This document shows, piece by piece, positions 34,099 through 47,437 of a stretch of 64,000 bases of DNA. Position 1 is the first letter of the stretch, and the number at the start of each line of letters is the position of its first letter. Both the position numbers and the translations under genes were made by a program. A model generated the notes under the pieces. The model worked only from the letters and a program-made list of their open reading frames with translations. It was not told where the DNA came from and made no database searches. The DNA is from Clitopilus passeckerianus (lineage: Eukaryota; Basidiomycota; Agaricomycetes; Agaricales; Entolomataceae): positions 186,001 to 250,000 of the forward strand of contig CALYLX010000082.1 in NCBI GenBank assembly GCA_944990035.1, in the 5' to 3' direction.

Positions 34099-34286
34099 GC
34101 GTTTTTAACAGACGATAGGTTAGGCTAGGATGCGAACTACTATACAACTTGAATATTATTTACGATTATATACCCATATACCATATACCACGATCTAGTT
34201 TAGGTTTAAAATGTTATACACTGCCCTTTCAGCGAGATTGGAGTCCTTCCAAGACCGTACTCTAGGACCCGACAACCGCTGCAATT

Positions 34287-35429
34287 CTAAGGGTTGACCG
34301 CTGCGAATCCTCCGTCGACTACGATCGTTTGCCCGTTCGTATATCCACCCCCTTCACTTGCCAAAAAGAGTGCAGCCATGGCGATTTCATTTTCTCTGCC
34401 CAGGTCAAGGTAATGAGTTTGTATTACTAGCAACTCTTATCAATGTGTACTCACTTGCCAGGTCGCCTCAAAGGAACAGGATGTAATGTCCCGGGCAATC
34501 TGGATTCCGTCACCTTCGTGAGGTCATCTTGGCTACTCGTCATCTCGGAGGAAAATAACCCTGGAGCTATTGCGTTTACACGAACAGGTACTTCTTTGAG
34601 AGCGTACTCGGTAGCAAGAGCGTGGGTGACGGTCTCCAGCGCTGCCTTACTGGCTTTAGACGCAAACTAGGTGGATGATGAACCTTTGGGCATGAATCCA
34701 CGGCGACAAGGAGATGAGACGGACCATATTCTGGGCAACATTCACATGAGCCACGGCGCTGGAAATGTTGATTACGCTGGAGGTCGAGCCCTTATTAACC
34801 GTCGCGCCAGTCCGAAGGAGCGCCAGAAAGGCATTCGTAACCATGAATGGTGCAACGGTATTGCTTCCGTAAACCTCCTCCCACCCCTCATAACTCTGGT
34901 GCTCGAACAAGTCTGTACCATTAAAGCTGGATTTATCTGCCATTTCGAAGGGCGAATCTTTACCAGAGATCCCGGCACTTTTCGCCAGATTTCAGTTGCC
35001 TTCACCAGGCTCAAGACTATGACACTCACTTATTGACCAGAATATCGAGTCTTCCGACATCCCTCTCGATAGTTGAAACGGCTGCTTGAATGGAACCCCT
35101 GGACGTGACGTCCATCTGGAGTCTTGGAATTGTCTCGGAATCAGTAGCAGAGCAGAGAACGAGTGAAACGTACGGTTTTAACAGCCCAGACCCGTCAGGA
35201 AGACGCGTCAAGACTGCAGATTCCAGTTTCTCCTGTCTTCTGCCAGTTATGTATACCGTAGCGCCATTAGATGCGAGGGCCTTGGCCAACATAAACCCAC
35301 TAGAGAGTAGGGGATCAAATTTTTGCTCTTCTTTAAGTTTCGAACATGCTTACATCCCCGTCCCCCCTCCGGTGACCAGAGCTGTCTATCGCGAAGGTTA
35401 CCGATCTGGGAGAGCCTCAAGTCTTCCAT
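34287..35429 (-). pseudogene. short-chain dehydrogenase/reductase (RhlG-type), probably inactive
   Basis: Rossmann-fold NAD(P)-dependent oxidoreductase. The start at 35429 gives MEDLRLSQIGNLRDR. One base is then missing before TALVTGGGTGI, which is spliced to GFMLAKALASNGATVYITGRR (TGxxxGxG). Later come LQMDVTSRGS, LVNN spliced to AGISGKDSPF (NNAG), SSVINISSAVAH, VNVAQNM spliced to FASKASKAALE, VRVNAIAPGLFSSEMT, and the C-terminal GGYTNGQTIVVDGGFAAVNP before the stop at 34287-34289. In relatives the active-site motif reads FAY-x-x-SK; here the codon expected for the catalytic Tyr is TCT (Ser). Frameshift plus loss of the catalytic Tyr argue for a pseudogene. An alternative 51-nt intron (35386-35436) would avoid the frameshift but leaves no start codon. 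Confidence 0.7.
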
Positions 35430-38307
35430 TTTACACTTGAAGGCGATGAGATGTGGGAATGCCTGGCTTTAGAAAGTCCAGGTAAATGGAACGAAGAGAT
35501 GCCCACCATCCATGCCCAGGTTTCTGTAAATAGTCGAGGAATGTCTAACTTCTGCTAATCATCGAGGGGACTAAGAACTACGTCACGAAGTTGGCGACTA
35601 AAGATCGGATGGATTCCACGCCCCGAGCCGGGCACAATGTGGGGCTCAATAAGGTAGGGCAAGGCACTTCATGTTGCTGCAATTCTGCTGTGGCCCAGTC
35701 TAAGGAGCGAAGTGGGTCGCTGACCCTCGAATTCCAACGAGCAACTTCAAATACATCGTCGCAACGAACCCCACCATCATCAACTGAGCCCTACAATTGT
35801 TTAGGTAGGCGTGTGGAAATTAAGACGAGCCACTGCGAAAGAGAAAACAGTGGCGTGGCGCAGACCTGTATTCCATATTCCGTGTCCAGGGCTTCTACCA
35901 GCCCTTCCCCGATGTGACGCGCGAACGAACACCCCACAGAGTAAGCATCGTCCCTTCGCTGTTAAAACCACGCGACGAGGCACCAAGGTTCTGAACATCC
36001 CTGCAGGCTCGGGTAGTCCTCATGTTTACTCATCGACGTGACACGGCCTTGCCCTGAAGCGTGGGGCTCTTCCCTGGTCTGTTTGCAAACGATGTTCCCA
36101 TCCTATCTGGAATCTCAGACCCTCTTGTAAGTATTACCGGAGGACCTTGCTGCCTTCTCATAACCCATCTACCTTTGAAGCCAGATGAAGCCGTGATCTT
36201 CGCTACATCAAGCTATCAGGTCGCTCTCTCACTATGGCTCCCAGTGGGCAGATTCGTCTCACGGAACCTGTAGACTGTCAAGAGATGCCATTCCGATTGC
36301 AGCATTCAATTGTGAATGGCATGTATGAGGATACCATATGCATCCAGCTTCCAAGAACTACTAACCGCCGGTCATTTTCCTCGGCTTCTTGCTCCACGGA
36401 TACATTGGACGTCAATTGAATGGCACGTCAGACAGTCAAGCTTATATTCATCAGCTGCCAAAACCAACATCTTTTTAACCGAGGTTTCCTCTTGACGATG
36501 AGAATGAATACCGGGGGCGCTAAACGATAAGAAGGACGACTCTCTTTTGGTCCTGGGACGCGATTGTTGAACCTGTTTAGTGGGCCGTATCAGTCCATTG
36601 GGGTTCTGGCACTTGTCAAACTCGGAGGCAGGCTGCCAAGGCAAAGGTCAAGTTGAATTATCACCGTTCTGTATGGCAGGCCTTCTGTGTGCGCACTATC
36701 TGAGCAATTGATACGTCCATACAGCGGATCGTAGCCGCACGCATGCTCAAAGTACTGTCGGTCAAGGCTACAGAAGCGGTGGACAGAATCTGACAGAAGC
36801 TGCCTGCGGAAATGCAGAGAACCTTGTCAGTAATAAATATCTTGATGCGAACCTCCATTCAGTCGCGTGCTGTGGCGACAGGGTGTGAGAGGAAATCTTT
36901 GATCTATGATACCGGTATTTAAATCGCTTAATCCAAATAAGGCACCGGCCGCTCACCGATTCTGAGATTTCATCGGCTTTTGTCGGCAGCAGTGGACAGA
37001 CTCCTTGTGCAGTCCCGACGTCCATTCCCCTAGTGATGGAAAATCGTCACCAATCCTCCTCAAAAGCTTTGATGGAAGCGGCGGCAGGAACTTTGTGCGG
37101 CTTTAGCTCTCGAAGATTGCATGTTGTACCGAACTGAGATTTTTGATTGTTCAAAAGGTGAGAATCAAACAGAAGGGTCTTGTTCGCTATCGGCTCACGG
37201 CACAGTAAACCTGGGTAGAGCTCGTTCATACGATGACGATTTGAATCTCTTGCCGAGCCTTGTGCCAAGTTATACGCCCTGGATGGTGAGCCCTCCAAGC
37301 ATGCGATAGAATACGTTTCACGAGATTGGCATGTGCTAGTGAACACAACAGGCCCTCTCAGCCCGCACAGAATCCTTTTACGATTACGTTGTAATGCAGC
37401 CTTCTTTTTCACATTTCTGAAGTCTGGACCAATGTGTTTGTGCCTTCGGTTGTCAGTTTATGTGAAGAGATGCAACAGACTTAGCGACGTGAGGATCACA
37501 TGCTCGGGCTATTTACACAGCGACGCAACGAATTCTGATTCTGCATAGCTGGGGATCTGCGAAGGGAAAGCAGTCGCCATCTTATCATTCCATCATTATC
37601 TTCATATGTAACGTCAAAATTTTAGAAGAACAATCCAACGTCAAATACTTTCTAGCAAAAATCAGACGATCTATATTCTCTCCGACAACAATTCAAAGAG
37701 GTGTTAAGCAGCTCAGACGAGGACCTTCTTGAAGAAGATCTCTCAGCTTTTGACGGAATGACTGATCGTGGTCAACGAGCCTGCTAGGGTAATCACACTT
37801 GCTTACGGGCCTTCTGCGGTGGCCTCCTGGCAACCCTCCTGTGGAAGGGGGCCCTGTGTCGTAGAGGGCAGGGTCTACTTTGTGTTTATGAACGGTATTT
37901 TGAAGAGCCTACAATCAGCTGGCACTGGAGTGGATTTTCTTAGCTCTTCCATTGCCCACTGGCTGAACGTTTAACTGTCGGTCAAACGTCGATCAGTATT
38001 TGGATGGAGTCAGCGATCTCCAGATCAATCTTGCCGAAAGGGGAAAGGCTTAGCACATATGTCGGGGCAACCTCTCCGACAGCCGCAACTTGTTCACTCC
38101 CACAGCCATCTGGTAACGCGACACGACTGTGTCCGGTGGTGTCTGGATTGGGACCCAGGCAGGAAGGGCTGGCGAAATCATGGATCAATACTATGTTCTT
38201 CACATAATTCCCATGGGGATCAGTGTGGCCCTCCCATATGGGCAAGTCGAAGTCAAATAAGACTTCACTCGTTTTTGGAGCAAGGTTACCTCCCTCCTCC
38301 CACTGTC
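35430..38307. other. 2.9-kb gene-poor region
   Basis: Many short frames (longest about 120 codons, minus strand, 37047-37412), none with a domain, splice pattern or signal peptide I can defend. No terminal repeats or RNA genes recognised. It could contain degenerate transposon or gene debris beyond recognition by eye. Confidence 0.35.
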
Positions 38308-40368
38308 ATGTCCGACGGATTACCGGTGCCACCACCGAACATACAGCTGCAGTATGTTGAGAGCGTGGTCTTTGGTCGCGAAGTTCACTAATGGATGGGC
38401 TTCAGGTATGGCCCCATGCTCATTGGGGTCTTCTTGAATATGATCTTGTATGGGGTACGTGGACTTGTGATAGAAGCTTCGCGTAAAGTGCTGACCCTAG
38501 GATTTCTATTACAAGGTGCTTATCGTACAGGTTAGTAGCGGCGCAGTTGGCATTCCGAGCCTGACTGAGCGTCCTCCCCGCCTAGACATACTCATACTAT
38601 CAGGAATACAAGAAGTGAGCGTTCTCGTTGCTCATGCTTGTCGACATTGCTAACAGATCTCAGGGATTCGACATGGATTAAGATCCTGGTAAGGCTTTAC
38701 CGTGATAGTACCACGTCGCGTTGAAACTCATATCCATAGGTTTACTATCTGTTCATCATCGAAACTGCCAATACCGCCTTCGATATGTTGGTTGTATATG
38801 AACCTCTGATTCTTCACTACGGTATGCACGCCCTTCCTATAGATCTCCGCATGTTCTTACAAGATCTCCAGCTCGGCCAATCGCTACTCAAAACTTTCCG
38901 AGGTGTACGTAGTAACGTCTGCCGAGGTGCTCGGCGAGAACTAACCATCTTCGTCGCATATTCCAGTTTTCTCCAGTGGTAAGTGTTTGATCAACACGTG
39001 CAATGCTCCGAGCTGAACACCTGCTCGCCTTCAGAACCATTCATCATTGTGAGTGATCGTTGGGTGATGATGATCCAAAGCCCAAGCTCAATGAGCCCAT
39101 TTTAGGTCGCGGTGTCAACTCCGATCCAGATGTTCTTCGCATGGAGGATTAAGAAACTGACGAAGAGCAATTGGATCGCGCTCCTGATCGTTCTGCTTGC
39201 TATCGTATCTCTTGGTGGGTCGGCATATATCTCTTCCAATGGGAACGCCACTGACGTGTGGAGGACTATTATAGCCGGCGGCATCTGGACAGGAACGATG
39301 ATCGTCATCCTCAAGGTATTCGCGAAGAAGCCTGAGCTTCATACTCCTGCTCTCGTGTGGTTCCTGTCATCGTGTGTGGCCGACATTATTATTACCCTTA
39401 CCCTCGTCTATAGCTTGGTACGCACTTGTTCTCTTCACTTCCGCCGTTCAGCACATCTTACGAATCCTTCCCAATCAGTCAAAGCGAAAGACCGGCTTCA
39501 GTGCGACAGATGATGCAATCTCCAAGATCATTCGCAGTACGTCCATTGCCAATTCAATTCACTCTTACGGTCCGACTAAACACATTTCCGACTAGCCACT
39601 GTGCAAACGGGCATGTTGACGTGTGTCCTTTTCCCTTTCACATCGGAACAAGACTGACATTAGTGCCAGTGCTATTTTTGCCGTTGGAGATGTTGTATTC
39701 TTCATGAGTGAGTATTTGTTGTCTCTAAAGCCGCACACGACTGATATATCGCTCTTACAGCTCTGCCGGTATGTGATTGTTCCGTTGGCTCATCTGACCA
39801 TGTTCTGATTTGCTCAATCTAATCACCTCAGCACACTGCACTGTAAGTCGCCACGGATCATCCACCTACGGGAAACGCCTAATTCCTTGTAGTAACTTCC
39901 TTTGGGATCTCGCGCTGTCCAAACTTTATGCCAATTGCCTTCTATCGACGCTCAATGCCCGACGGGCCCTGAAGGAAAAGGTCGTCAGCTCAAACGGCCA
40001 CAGGATATCAACGGCACCCAGGCGGCAGGTGAGTTTGTTCTGCTTCTTTCCGTGATCAACAATGGCTGATGTGCGTTATAGTTGGATACCTTCGAAAGCT
40101 CGCATGTTGTACGCTTCCATAGCTATTGCCGTTTGGCGTGTACTAACTCTTCCCCACCAACAGTTGAGCCCGACATACGAGCTCGATCATCAGAAAAACT
40201 TCGACCACACTTCTTCATATCCTCGCGACGTGGAATTTGGCATTACAGTGACCAAAGTACGTTATCCCAACTCTAATATCAGATTCAGGCTGATGATCAT
40301 CTCGATAGGTCGTGGAGACGATTCAAGATCCTTCGCCTCATGCACAATATTCACCTCACACCCAATAG
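38308..40368 (+). CDS. DUF6534 seven-helix-like membrane protein, copy 1
   Basis: Member of a large Agaricomycete membrane-protein family of unknown function. MSDGLPVPPPNIQ is spliced to YGPMLIGVFLNMILYG, then YYKVLIVQ, TYSYYQEYKK, WIKILVYYLFIIETANTAFD, STPIQMFFAWRI, WIALLIVLLAIVSLGG, GGIWTGTMIVILKVFAKKPE, WFLSSCVADIIITLTLVYSL, and the family signature KRKTGFSATDD before LTSASAIFAVGDVVFF. WDLALSKLYANCLLSTLNAR follows, then a polar tail ending at 40368. Small exons (some 15-40 nt) make internal borders approximate. It is followed directly by a second copy on the same strand. Confidence 0.78.
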
Positions 40369-41246
40369 AGCCGGAACCCACCCATTAACCTTATTCAGAG
40401 ACACTTGTATCATCGCTGTTCACCCCATGACTGTATAAATTGGAAATCGTGCATTACTAACTGATGTATGTTAGAGGCATCTTTATGCGGTTTTTAGTTT
40501 GAAAATCGTTAGCCTGACAATCATCTCATCCACTCCTTTGTATCGTAGCTTGCATTCCTTTCCAAACCGATTACTATCATTTCCTGCCTAAGCGCCCCCT
40601 GCCGCGCCTTTGACCCACTCGTAAGCCTTCGGTATGTGCTCCAGCGTTGAACGTCAAGAAGCCTTCAAGTGTCGATCAAGTGGACTTCGCCAGACAGATT
40701 AACCTTGTCTCTCCACCGCCTAGTGTCTGGTGAAGGCTTGGTAGCACTTAGGCTGGCCCGTTGCCGGAACCTCGGTCCATGATTGTCGTTTTGGGTTGGC
40801 GCTGAGAAGGTGCATGGAAACCCACCGGCAGGGTATCTACTCGTGACTTCCGTGAGAAAAGTTTATACTTTACGGGGTGACATCAAGTTCAGCAGACGAA
40901 GCTCATAGCTCAGGTCTTCAAAACGGCCTACGTTGTAGTATTCAGAATTCTCGTAAGTTGAAGGAATGAAGAAGCCTCCGTTTGGCTGATGGTTATGCCA
41001 CGGTTGGCTGTGTGGGGCTGATGTGCCTGATATATGTATTTGCGGACCACCCGATCGTCACGACCATATGCTCCAGTGGATCAGCTTCGACTGAACAGCG
41101 TTCGTGATGTCGGATTTTTCAGCCCATGACAGACTAGCCTTCTTCTCCAACGTCTGCCTCTCAAAACCCGTTGAACGTGGACGTCGACTGAACCTATAAG
41201 ACCATCGAAGGGGAGACGTTGTTGGGGTTCTCTATACCGACGTCGG
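40369..41246. other. spacer between tandem DUF6534 genes
   Basis: Terminator of copy 1 and promoter of copy 2. No gene seen. Confidence 0.4.
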
Positions 41247-43138
41247 GATGCCCTCCGTCAAGTTGCTGTGAGTGTTTGATGGTCGTCATTGCCCGTTTCG
41301 TGCTGAGTGCGGTTTTCTGAAGGTTTGGGCCAATGCTCATAGGTATTGCGCTCGTTTTCTGGTCGTTTCCAAGACTTACAATGGCGGATAGGCTCATTTC
41401 TGAACTGTATCTTGTATGGAGTGAGTTTTGGTTGGCCACTTGAAGTCAGCTAGCTCGTATTGACTCGACGCTTTACAGGTGATGGCAATCCAAGTGCGTT
41501 ACTTCAAGAATTCTGGGTGGTTTAATAGCTCATGACGTATATTTCTCAGATGGTCGTGTATTATCAGGCTTTTAAGAGGTACGACAGCTGTCAGTGTCAC
41601 TAGAACCCTGAGTTGGACTGACAAATTGCTACTCAGAGATGCCCGCTGGATGCGTCTCTTCGTAAGTGACTGGAAGTCTTCACGGATGGGCACGTGTATC
41701 TGAACGTTCGGCGACAGGTGCTATATCTCTTCGTCATTGAGACGGTGAACACCGGTTGTGTTATTGGGATGTTGTACGAGCCATTGATCGACAAATATGG
41801 TACGGGATAGGCTGCTACTTTATGCCCGCTAGTTCCTGACAGATTTCATCCGAAGCTACTCCTGAGGCCACAACATTCTTCCCTCTGCGTATGTCCAATC
41901 GTTCTTGAGCTTTCATGTCGTACTCACCTCATGGCCTTCAGTACTTCCCAGTGGTTGGTCAGCTTCCAGAACGTCGTGGATTGAGTCGCTAAACTACATT
42001 CCCATACAGAACCTCTCCTCGCCGTTTTGATTTCCACTCCTATCCAGATATTTATTGCCTGGAGGATCAGAATTATCAGCCGAAGTCGGATACTAGCAAT
42101 AACTATCTGCATTCTGGCATTGGCTTCTCTGGGTGAGTTATCCTTCAACACATTTGCTATCAGAGCACTGACTGCCCCCAGCCGGTGGACTATGGCTTAC
42201 AAGAACGATCACCCATGTCCGAATGTTCGCCAAGAAGCCTGAGCTACATTGGCCGGCTCTGCTCTGGCTACTCGCTTCGGGAATTGCAGACATCGTTATC
42301 ACAGTCTCGTTGACGTTCAACTTGGTACATCTTGTTCCTCTCGCGTTTCGAATCCAGGACACTGACCGGGAATATAGGCCCGCCGAAAAACAGGCTTCAG
42401 TGGAACGGATGATGTGATCAACAGGGTTGGTTCTGGTGCTGTCCTTATTTCTGATATTTCTCTAACGTCGTTCTTTGTGTTCTGTTCAGATTATCCGACT
42501 GACGATTCAAACTGGTCTCATCACCGCGGTTGTGGCGGTTTTGGATATCATCTGCTTCTTAGTTCTTCCGGTGAGTTCTCTCAGTACCTGCTTCAGATGT
42601 GAGGGCTCTAATTCCAATCCTCCCACAGCATACGACGATGTGAGTTCATATCATATTCGTGAAGACAGGGCAAATGATCTAAATCTGGGGTTAGAAATTT
42701 CGTCTGGGATTTCGCCTTGTCGAAACTCTACACGAACGCTCTCATGTCGACGCTTAACGCGCGTGCCGGCTGGACAGGCATGATCGCTAACGGCATGACT
42801 GGGCACAATGTGTTGTTTGGATCTGACGATAGCAGTAGCATACCGGAGGTGAGTACTACATTCATGCTAGCTAGGAGAGGTCCTGAAATAATTTGGCCAT
42901 TCAGTTTACGAGAACATATGCTTCTTCCTACGTGCCGACAACTCATCATGTGGTACGCGGGCCTCCTTCTTTCGTCATTTCGTAGAGAACTAATACTTCT
43001 TAGATGTCAATACATCGCGACCTCCGAGGCCCAACGGCTCCTGACCACACAGCAGCTATAAACGACGTCTCAGACGGTATCTCAATAACAAAAGAGGTTA
43101 GCACTATGGTCGACCCACCTCCAAATCACCATCCATGA
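41247..43138 (+). CDS. DUF6534 membrane protein, copy 2
   Basis: Same family and exon plan as the gene at 38308-40368. MPSVKLL is spliced to FGPMLI and GSFLNCILYG. Then come VLYLFVIETVNTG, VIGMLYEPLIDKY, STPIQIFIAWRIRIISRS, LWLTRTITHVRMFAKKPELHWPAL, LASGIADIVITVSLTFNL, the signature RRKTGFSGTDDVIN, LTIQTGLITAVVAVLDIICFLVLP and WDFALSKLYTNALMSTLNAR. Stop at 43136-43138. Divergence from copy 1 is large outside the signature motifs, so the tandem duplication is not recent. No lesion seen. Confidence 0.78.
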
Positions 43139-44882
43139 GTGGCCGAATATATTGCATCACATTATTTATTTGATTACATGCCTGTAGACCTTGCATTCCG
43201 GCCGTCAGCCGTTGTATTAATATACCCTGTATCATAGATAGAAGTGAGAAAACTTCTGGATCTAATTCTATACAAGAAGACCCAGGATGCTATTCGAGCA
43301 CATGGAATAGTACCCGGTCCGTCGGCGAATCCTGAATTCCATCTCTCCTACCCGCTCGATTGAAACGGTGTCGCCACTTTGCGGTGTATGGGACGAAATC
43401 TGATCTTGTGATCAGGGGATTTCCAGACAGAGTCTGGGAGTTTGGACTGTCCAGTTCTGTCCATAGCCATTTTGACAGGTCAAATGCTGATTTACTCTGC
43501 GAACACGAGGCAGTTTGGAGATCTCTCTCTCACGAGCGACGCATATGCTCTGGAGAGCTTCTTTGATGAGTATCAGCTGCGTTCATCCACGGTTACCCCG
43601 AATCGCCTTCTACCCGAGACCGCCTTCGTGGAGCGTGATAGGTGGACGCGGCGAGCCTGAACTAGAGTACATCCGCTCCACTCTCGTAGCTTCGCCAGAC
43701 ACGCGTCAAGAACGTCTTCATTAACGAAGGAATAGCGCTCGAGGATAGTGCGAGGGGCTGTTCATCTCCAAGATAAGATTGCGCCACGTTTTCCCCGAGC
43801 CTTCACCTACCAATCTGGCTGCCGATGACATGGTAACTCACAGGTAACTTAAGTAGTTAAATTGATATTCTTTCCGCCGGTCGACTGCCGTGGCTCAGAT
43901 ACCAAGGGAAAAAGATCCAGATAATCACGATGTCGATGAGCCCAGGTCGATTTAGCGAGCGAGAACTTCTCGCTGAGAACGCAAATGCGAATCGGCAGGT
44001 CCCAACAATCATGGCGTAACGAAGAAGTTTAGGCACCTTTCAGGAGTCGAGGGAAAACCAGGCACTATAGATCAAGCATTTCGAACGTCTATCGTACCAG
44101 AAAGTCGAATTCTCTCAGCCGTGTAGGCGCTACCGCGCAGCAAGACGGTCGAGACTTTGTTGCCCTAAGAACAAGTAGCGATAGCGATCTTTGCCAACAA
44201 GTAACTTCCCAACGAACGGTCGTCCCACCGCACAAAGATAACCAGGAGGGAGACCAGAGAACTGAGCGTATCTGGCAAATTTTACTCTGAATGTAAACGA
44301 TAGGCAAGATGTCATGCCGTCTGTTGAATCGTGAGTGAATTGGACTGAGCGTGCCTTTGTCTGGTTTGACTGATTGAGAATTGAAAATCACATCACTTGA
44401 TCCGGGGCAGGCAAAAATTATCATGCTCCCCACCTCGACGGTATTTCAGATTTACCTGCTGGTTGGCTCTGGAGTCATGGCTCCATCGGCCGTAAAGCTT
44501 GAAGCCAAGAGAAAGAATATTTTTTACCAGTAGCATATAGTAAAGGGGGCCTGAAATGACGGGTTCGTACCATGTCGCATTCGTATAAGCAAAATTTACT
44601 CAAACTCAAATCCCAGCGCTTCGATGTGTGCACACCGACACGAAGCATGGACAGGTTACAGTGTGGTGTGGCCCTGCAGAGATGCCATCGGACGTCCTGA
44701 CCGCTTGTTTGCCGCTGTTTGATCCACCTTAATTCGGACTTATCCCCGACCATCCGACAGTTCCCTCAGAACCTCGCAAAAACTGGCAATCAAGGTTTTG
44801 TCAGACCCGGATACATATTGAGTGCCATGGAGCATCTCCTGTCGTTACGCCCCCTTTCTATCTCTCGTCGTTGTCGGTCAGA
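43139..44882. other. 1.7-kb intergenic region, no gene seen
   Basis: Short frames at 43360-43724 (plus) and 44089-44753 (minus) have no recognisable features. The right end is the promoter of the transporter gene. Confidence 0.4.
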
Positions 44883-46769
44883 ATGGCAGAGAAGGCATCC
44901 CAACACTCGTCCAGCGATCCCGAGAAGCGCGCCGACACCAGCAGCGTTGGCAGCTATGGGGAAGTGACAGCCTCAGAGGATGACCCACGGATGAAGCATG
45001 TATGGCGGAAGATGGACTTGTACGTCTTGCCCGTCGTCGCCATGTTCTACCTGCTTTCCTTCTTGGTGAGAAGCTCTGCTCGGAAAGAAAGGCAACGACG
45101 TGCTTAATATGTTCAACTTAACTAGGATCGAACAAACTTGGGCAACGCGAAGGTTGCTGGTCTCCAGAAGGACCTCAAGCTTACCAACAACCAGTACAGT
45201 ATCGCACTGACTGTTACCTACGTCCCTTACATCGTCGCCGAGCTCCCCTCTAACCTCCTACTAAAGGTGAGCATAGCGTATACTTGACCATTGGTCCGAA
45301 AGCTGATCCGCTCCGTCTGTAGGCTGTCGGTCCCAACTTGCTCCTGCCGACTCTGTTGACACTATGGGGTGTTGTCACAACCCTGCAAGGCGTCGTGAAA
45401 TCGTATCAGGGGCTTTTGGCCTGCCGTTTCTTCTTGGGCTTGTGTGAAGGTTTGTTGATGCATATTCGTACTACTCCACAAACTCGGTGCTCATAAACTC
45501 CTGATTAGGCGGTGTCTTCCCCGGTCTCGTTCTTTACCTCTCCTTCTTTTATCCACGTCAGAAACTTAACTGGAGGTAAGCATCAGTGGTTTCTCATTCT
45601 ATCTCCTGGTTCTGATTCGAGTTTGATATTCAGAATTTCCGGTTTCTTCTCAACCGCCTCCATCTCCGGCGCTTTCTCAGGTCTTCTTGCATTCGGTATC
45701 ATCAACCTCGACGGCAAGGGCGGCAGACCTGGGTGGGCTTGGATCTTCATTCTCGAGGGTCTTTTCACCGTTCTCTTCGGCGCACTCTCCTTCTTCATTC
45801 TACCCAGCTCACCCGACCACTGCAAGTTCCTCAGCACCGAGGAGAAGGCTTACGTCGCACGCACCCTCAGGGAATGTGGTGCCACCGGTGACGAGGACTT
45901 TGATAAGTTCAGCTGGCGCGAAGTTGCAATGGCCTTCAAGTCCCCGCAAGTTATCTTGCTCGCTATCATCTTCTTCTTCGATGGTGCCATGGTGTATGGT
46001 CTTGCCTAGTACGTAAACCCTTATCGTGATACTTTTGGACTCGTGCTGATACGACCTGTCAGCTTCGCACCTTCTATCGTACAAGGGCTCGGATACACAG
46101 CCTCTCGTGCTCAGCTGTTCAGCGTTCCTCCGTTCGCTGCTGCCTTCTTTGGTATGTTATATTCTTGTCCATCACTTGCAGCATGTCATAATCTAACTTG
46201 AAATCCCCAAAGTTACGATGGTCTCGGCCTACGTTTCTGATCGTTATTCCGCAAGGGGTTTCGTCAGCATGTTCTGCGGCCTGATCGCCTTGATTGGTTT
46301 CGTCATGTATCTCGGTGAGCGCTCCTATCCATATCCACCTTAAAACTCAGAGTTAACTGACGCCATTCTCTCTGTAGCTGTCGACAACTACCACGTCAAA
46401 TATGGCTCCCTCTTCCTGACAATCTCCGGCGCTTACTGCGCTGCCCCTGCCCTCTCGACCTGGAACGCCAATAACTCGGCGCCCCATATTCGTCGGGCCA
46501 CTGCTATCGCCATTGGTTTCATTATGACCAACTCTGGCGGTATCATGGTTACTTGGCTGTTTGGCGCTCTCTCGCCACCACCCAAGTACACCAAGGCCAC
46601 CATTACGATGATCATCTTCTCCGTATTGACCATCGTTGTCAGCGGTATCAACGTTGCCTACCTGCACATGCAGAACAAGAAGAAGGCAGCGATCAGGGCT
46701 TCCTCGTCTCGCGAGAACGAGAGCCCAGATCTTGGAGACAAATCTGCTTGGTTCGTGTATAGCTTGTAA
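44883..46769 (+). CDS. MFS transporter, anion:cation symporter (allantoate permease/Dal5-like) family
   Basis: Plasma-membrane secondary transporter; substrate unproven, with relatives moving allantoate, nicotinate or other organic anions. A polar N-terminus precedes MDLYVLPVVAMFYLLSFL spliced to DRTNLGNAKVAGL, the family hallmark. TVTYVPYIVAELPSNLLLK, GLLACRFFLGLCEGGVFPGLVLYLSFFYPR and WAWIFILEGLFTVLFGALSFF follow. The second half has SPQVILLAIIFFFDGAMVYGLA, FAPSIVQGLGY, VSDRYSARG and IGFIMTNSGGIMVTWLF. The start is taken at ATG 44883. Eight or so short introns, stop 46767-46769. About 480-500 residues, full length, no lesion. Confidence 0.9.
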
Positions 46770-47437
46770 TCCATATTATCTAGTAAAAAGGGCTCAGTCG
46801 TGACATGGTCGGATGGCACGTGTATAATCGGTTGTTTATTATTCGTTATTTTTATTGCTGTTGTCGTGTTGTTCGTCCATTCCTTCACCACTATCCCTAC
46901 ATAGTACATAGGCACTCACTTGTAATCGTAGACTCTCAATAGGAAGATACATGATACCACTCCACTTCGGAGACCGCCATTCATGACCCGCCCGGCTTCA
47001 TATATCGGGGAAATGAAACGGAACACCTTTCCGTAAAGGTGGCGCTTCTCCCGCCCTTCGATGTGTACACGTTTTGACAAGCCTACAGAGGGTTCATGAC
47101 GGTTTATTCAGTCCAGCATATGGGTTTCCCTCATGAGACCTGGAATACTCCGTAATTTCTCAATGGGATTGTGTGTCGAACTCATATCCACCTTCCAGAC
47201 GCTCGAAAGCTGTCCAAACTGTCGCGAGCGCGGTACATCGAGCACGCGAGAGTGAGCAAATAATGTCGAGCGACCCATCACGTGACCATTTGTCAGCATT
47301 AAATCTGCTTGATTTCCAATCGCCGTACTCAGCAAACCCATTACGCTGACAAGGTTCTCGGCTCTTTAGACTATATAATACCATCGAGGCGTCGGTACTG
47401 CCTTCTATAATCAACCACCATCTTCCTCCCTTTCGAA
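46770..47437. other. intergenic / promoter of cystathionine gamma-lyase gene
   Basis: No gene seen. TATATAATAC near 47371-47380 is a plausible TATA box about 65 nt upstream of the ATG at 47438. Confidence 0.4.

Noticed and set aside
35386..35436. Intron that would avoid the SDR frameshift
   Set aside because: It gives plausible GT-AG borders but leaves no start codon upstream and removes the NLRDR segment expected just before TALVTGGG. A one-base loss explains the data better.
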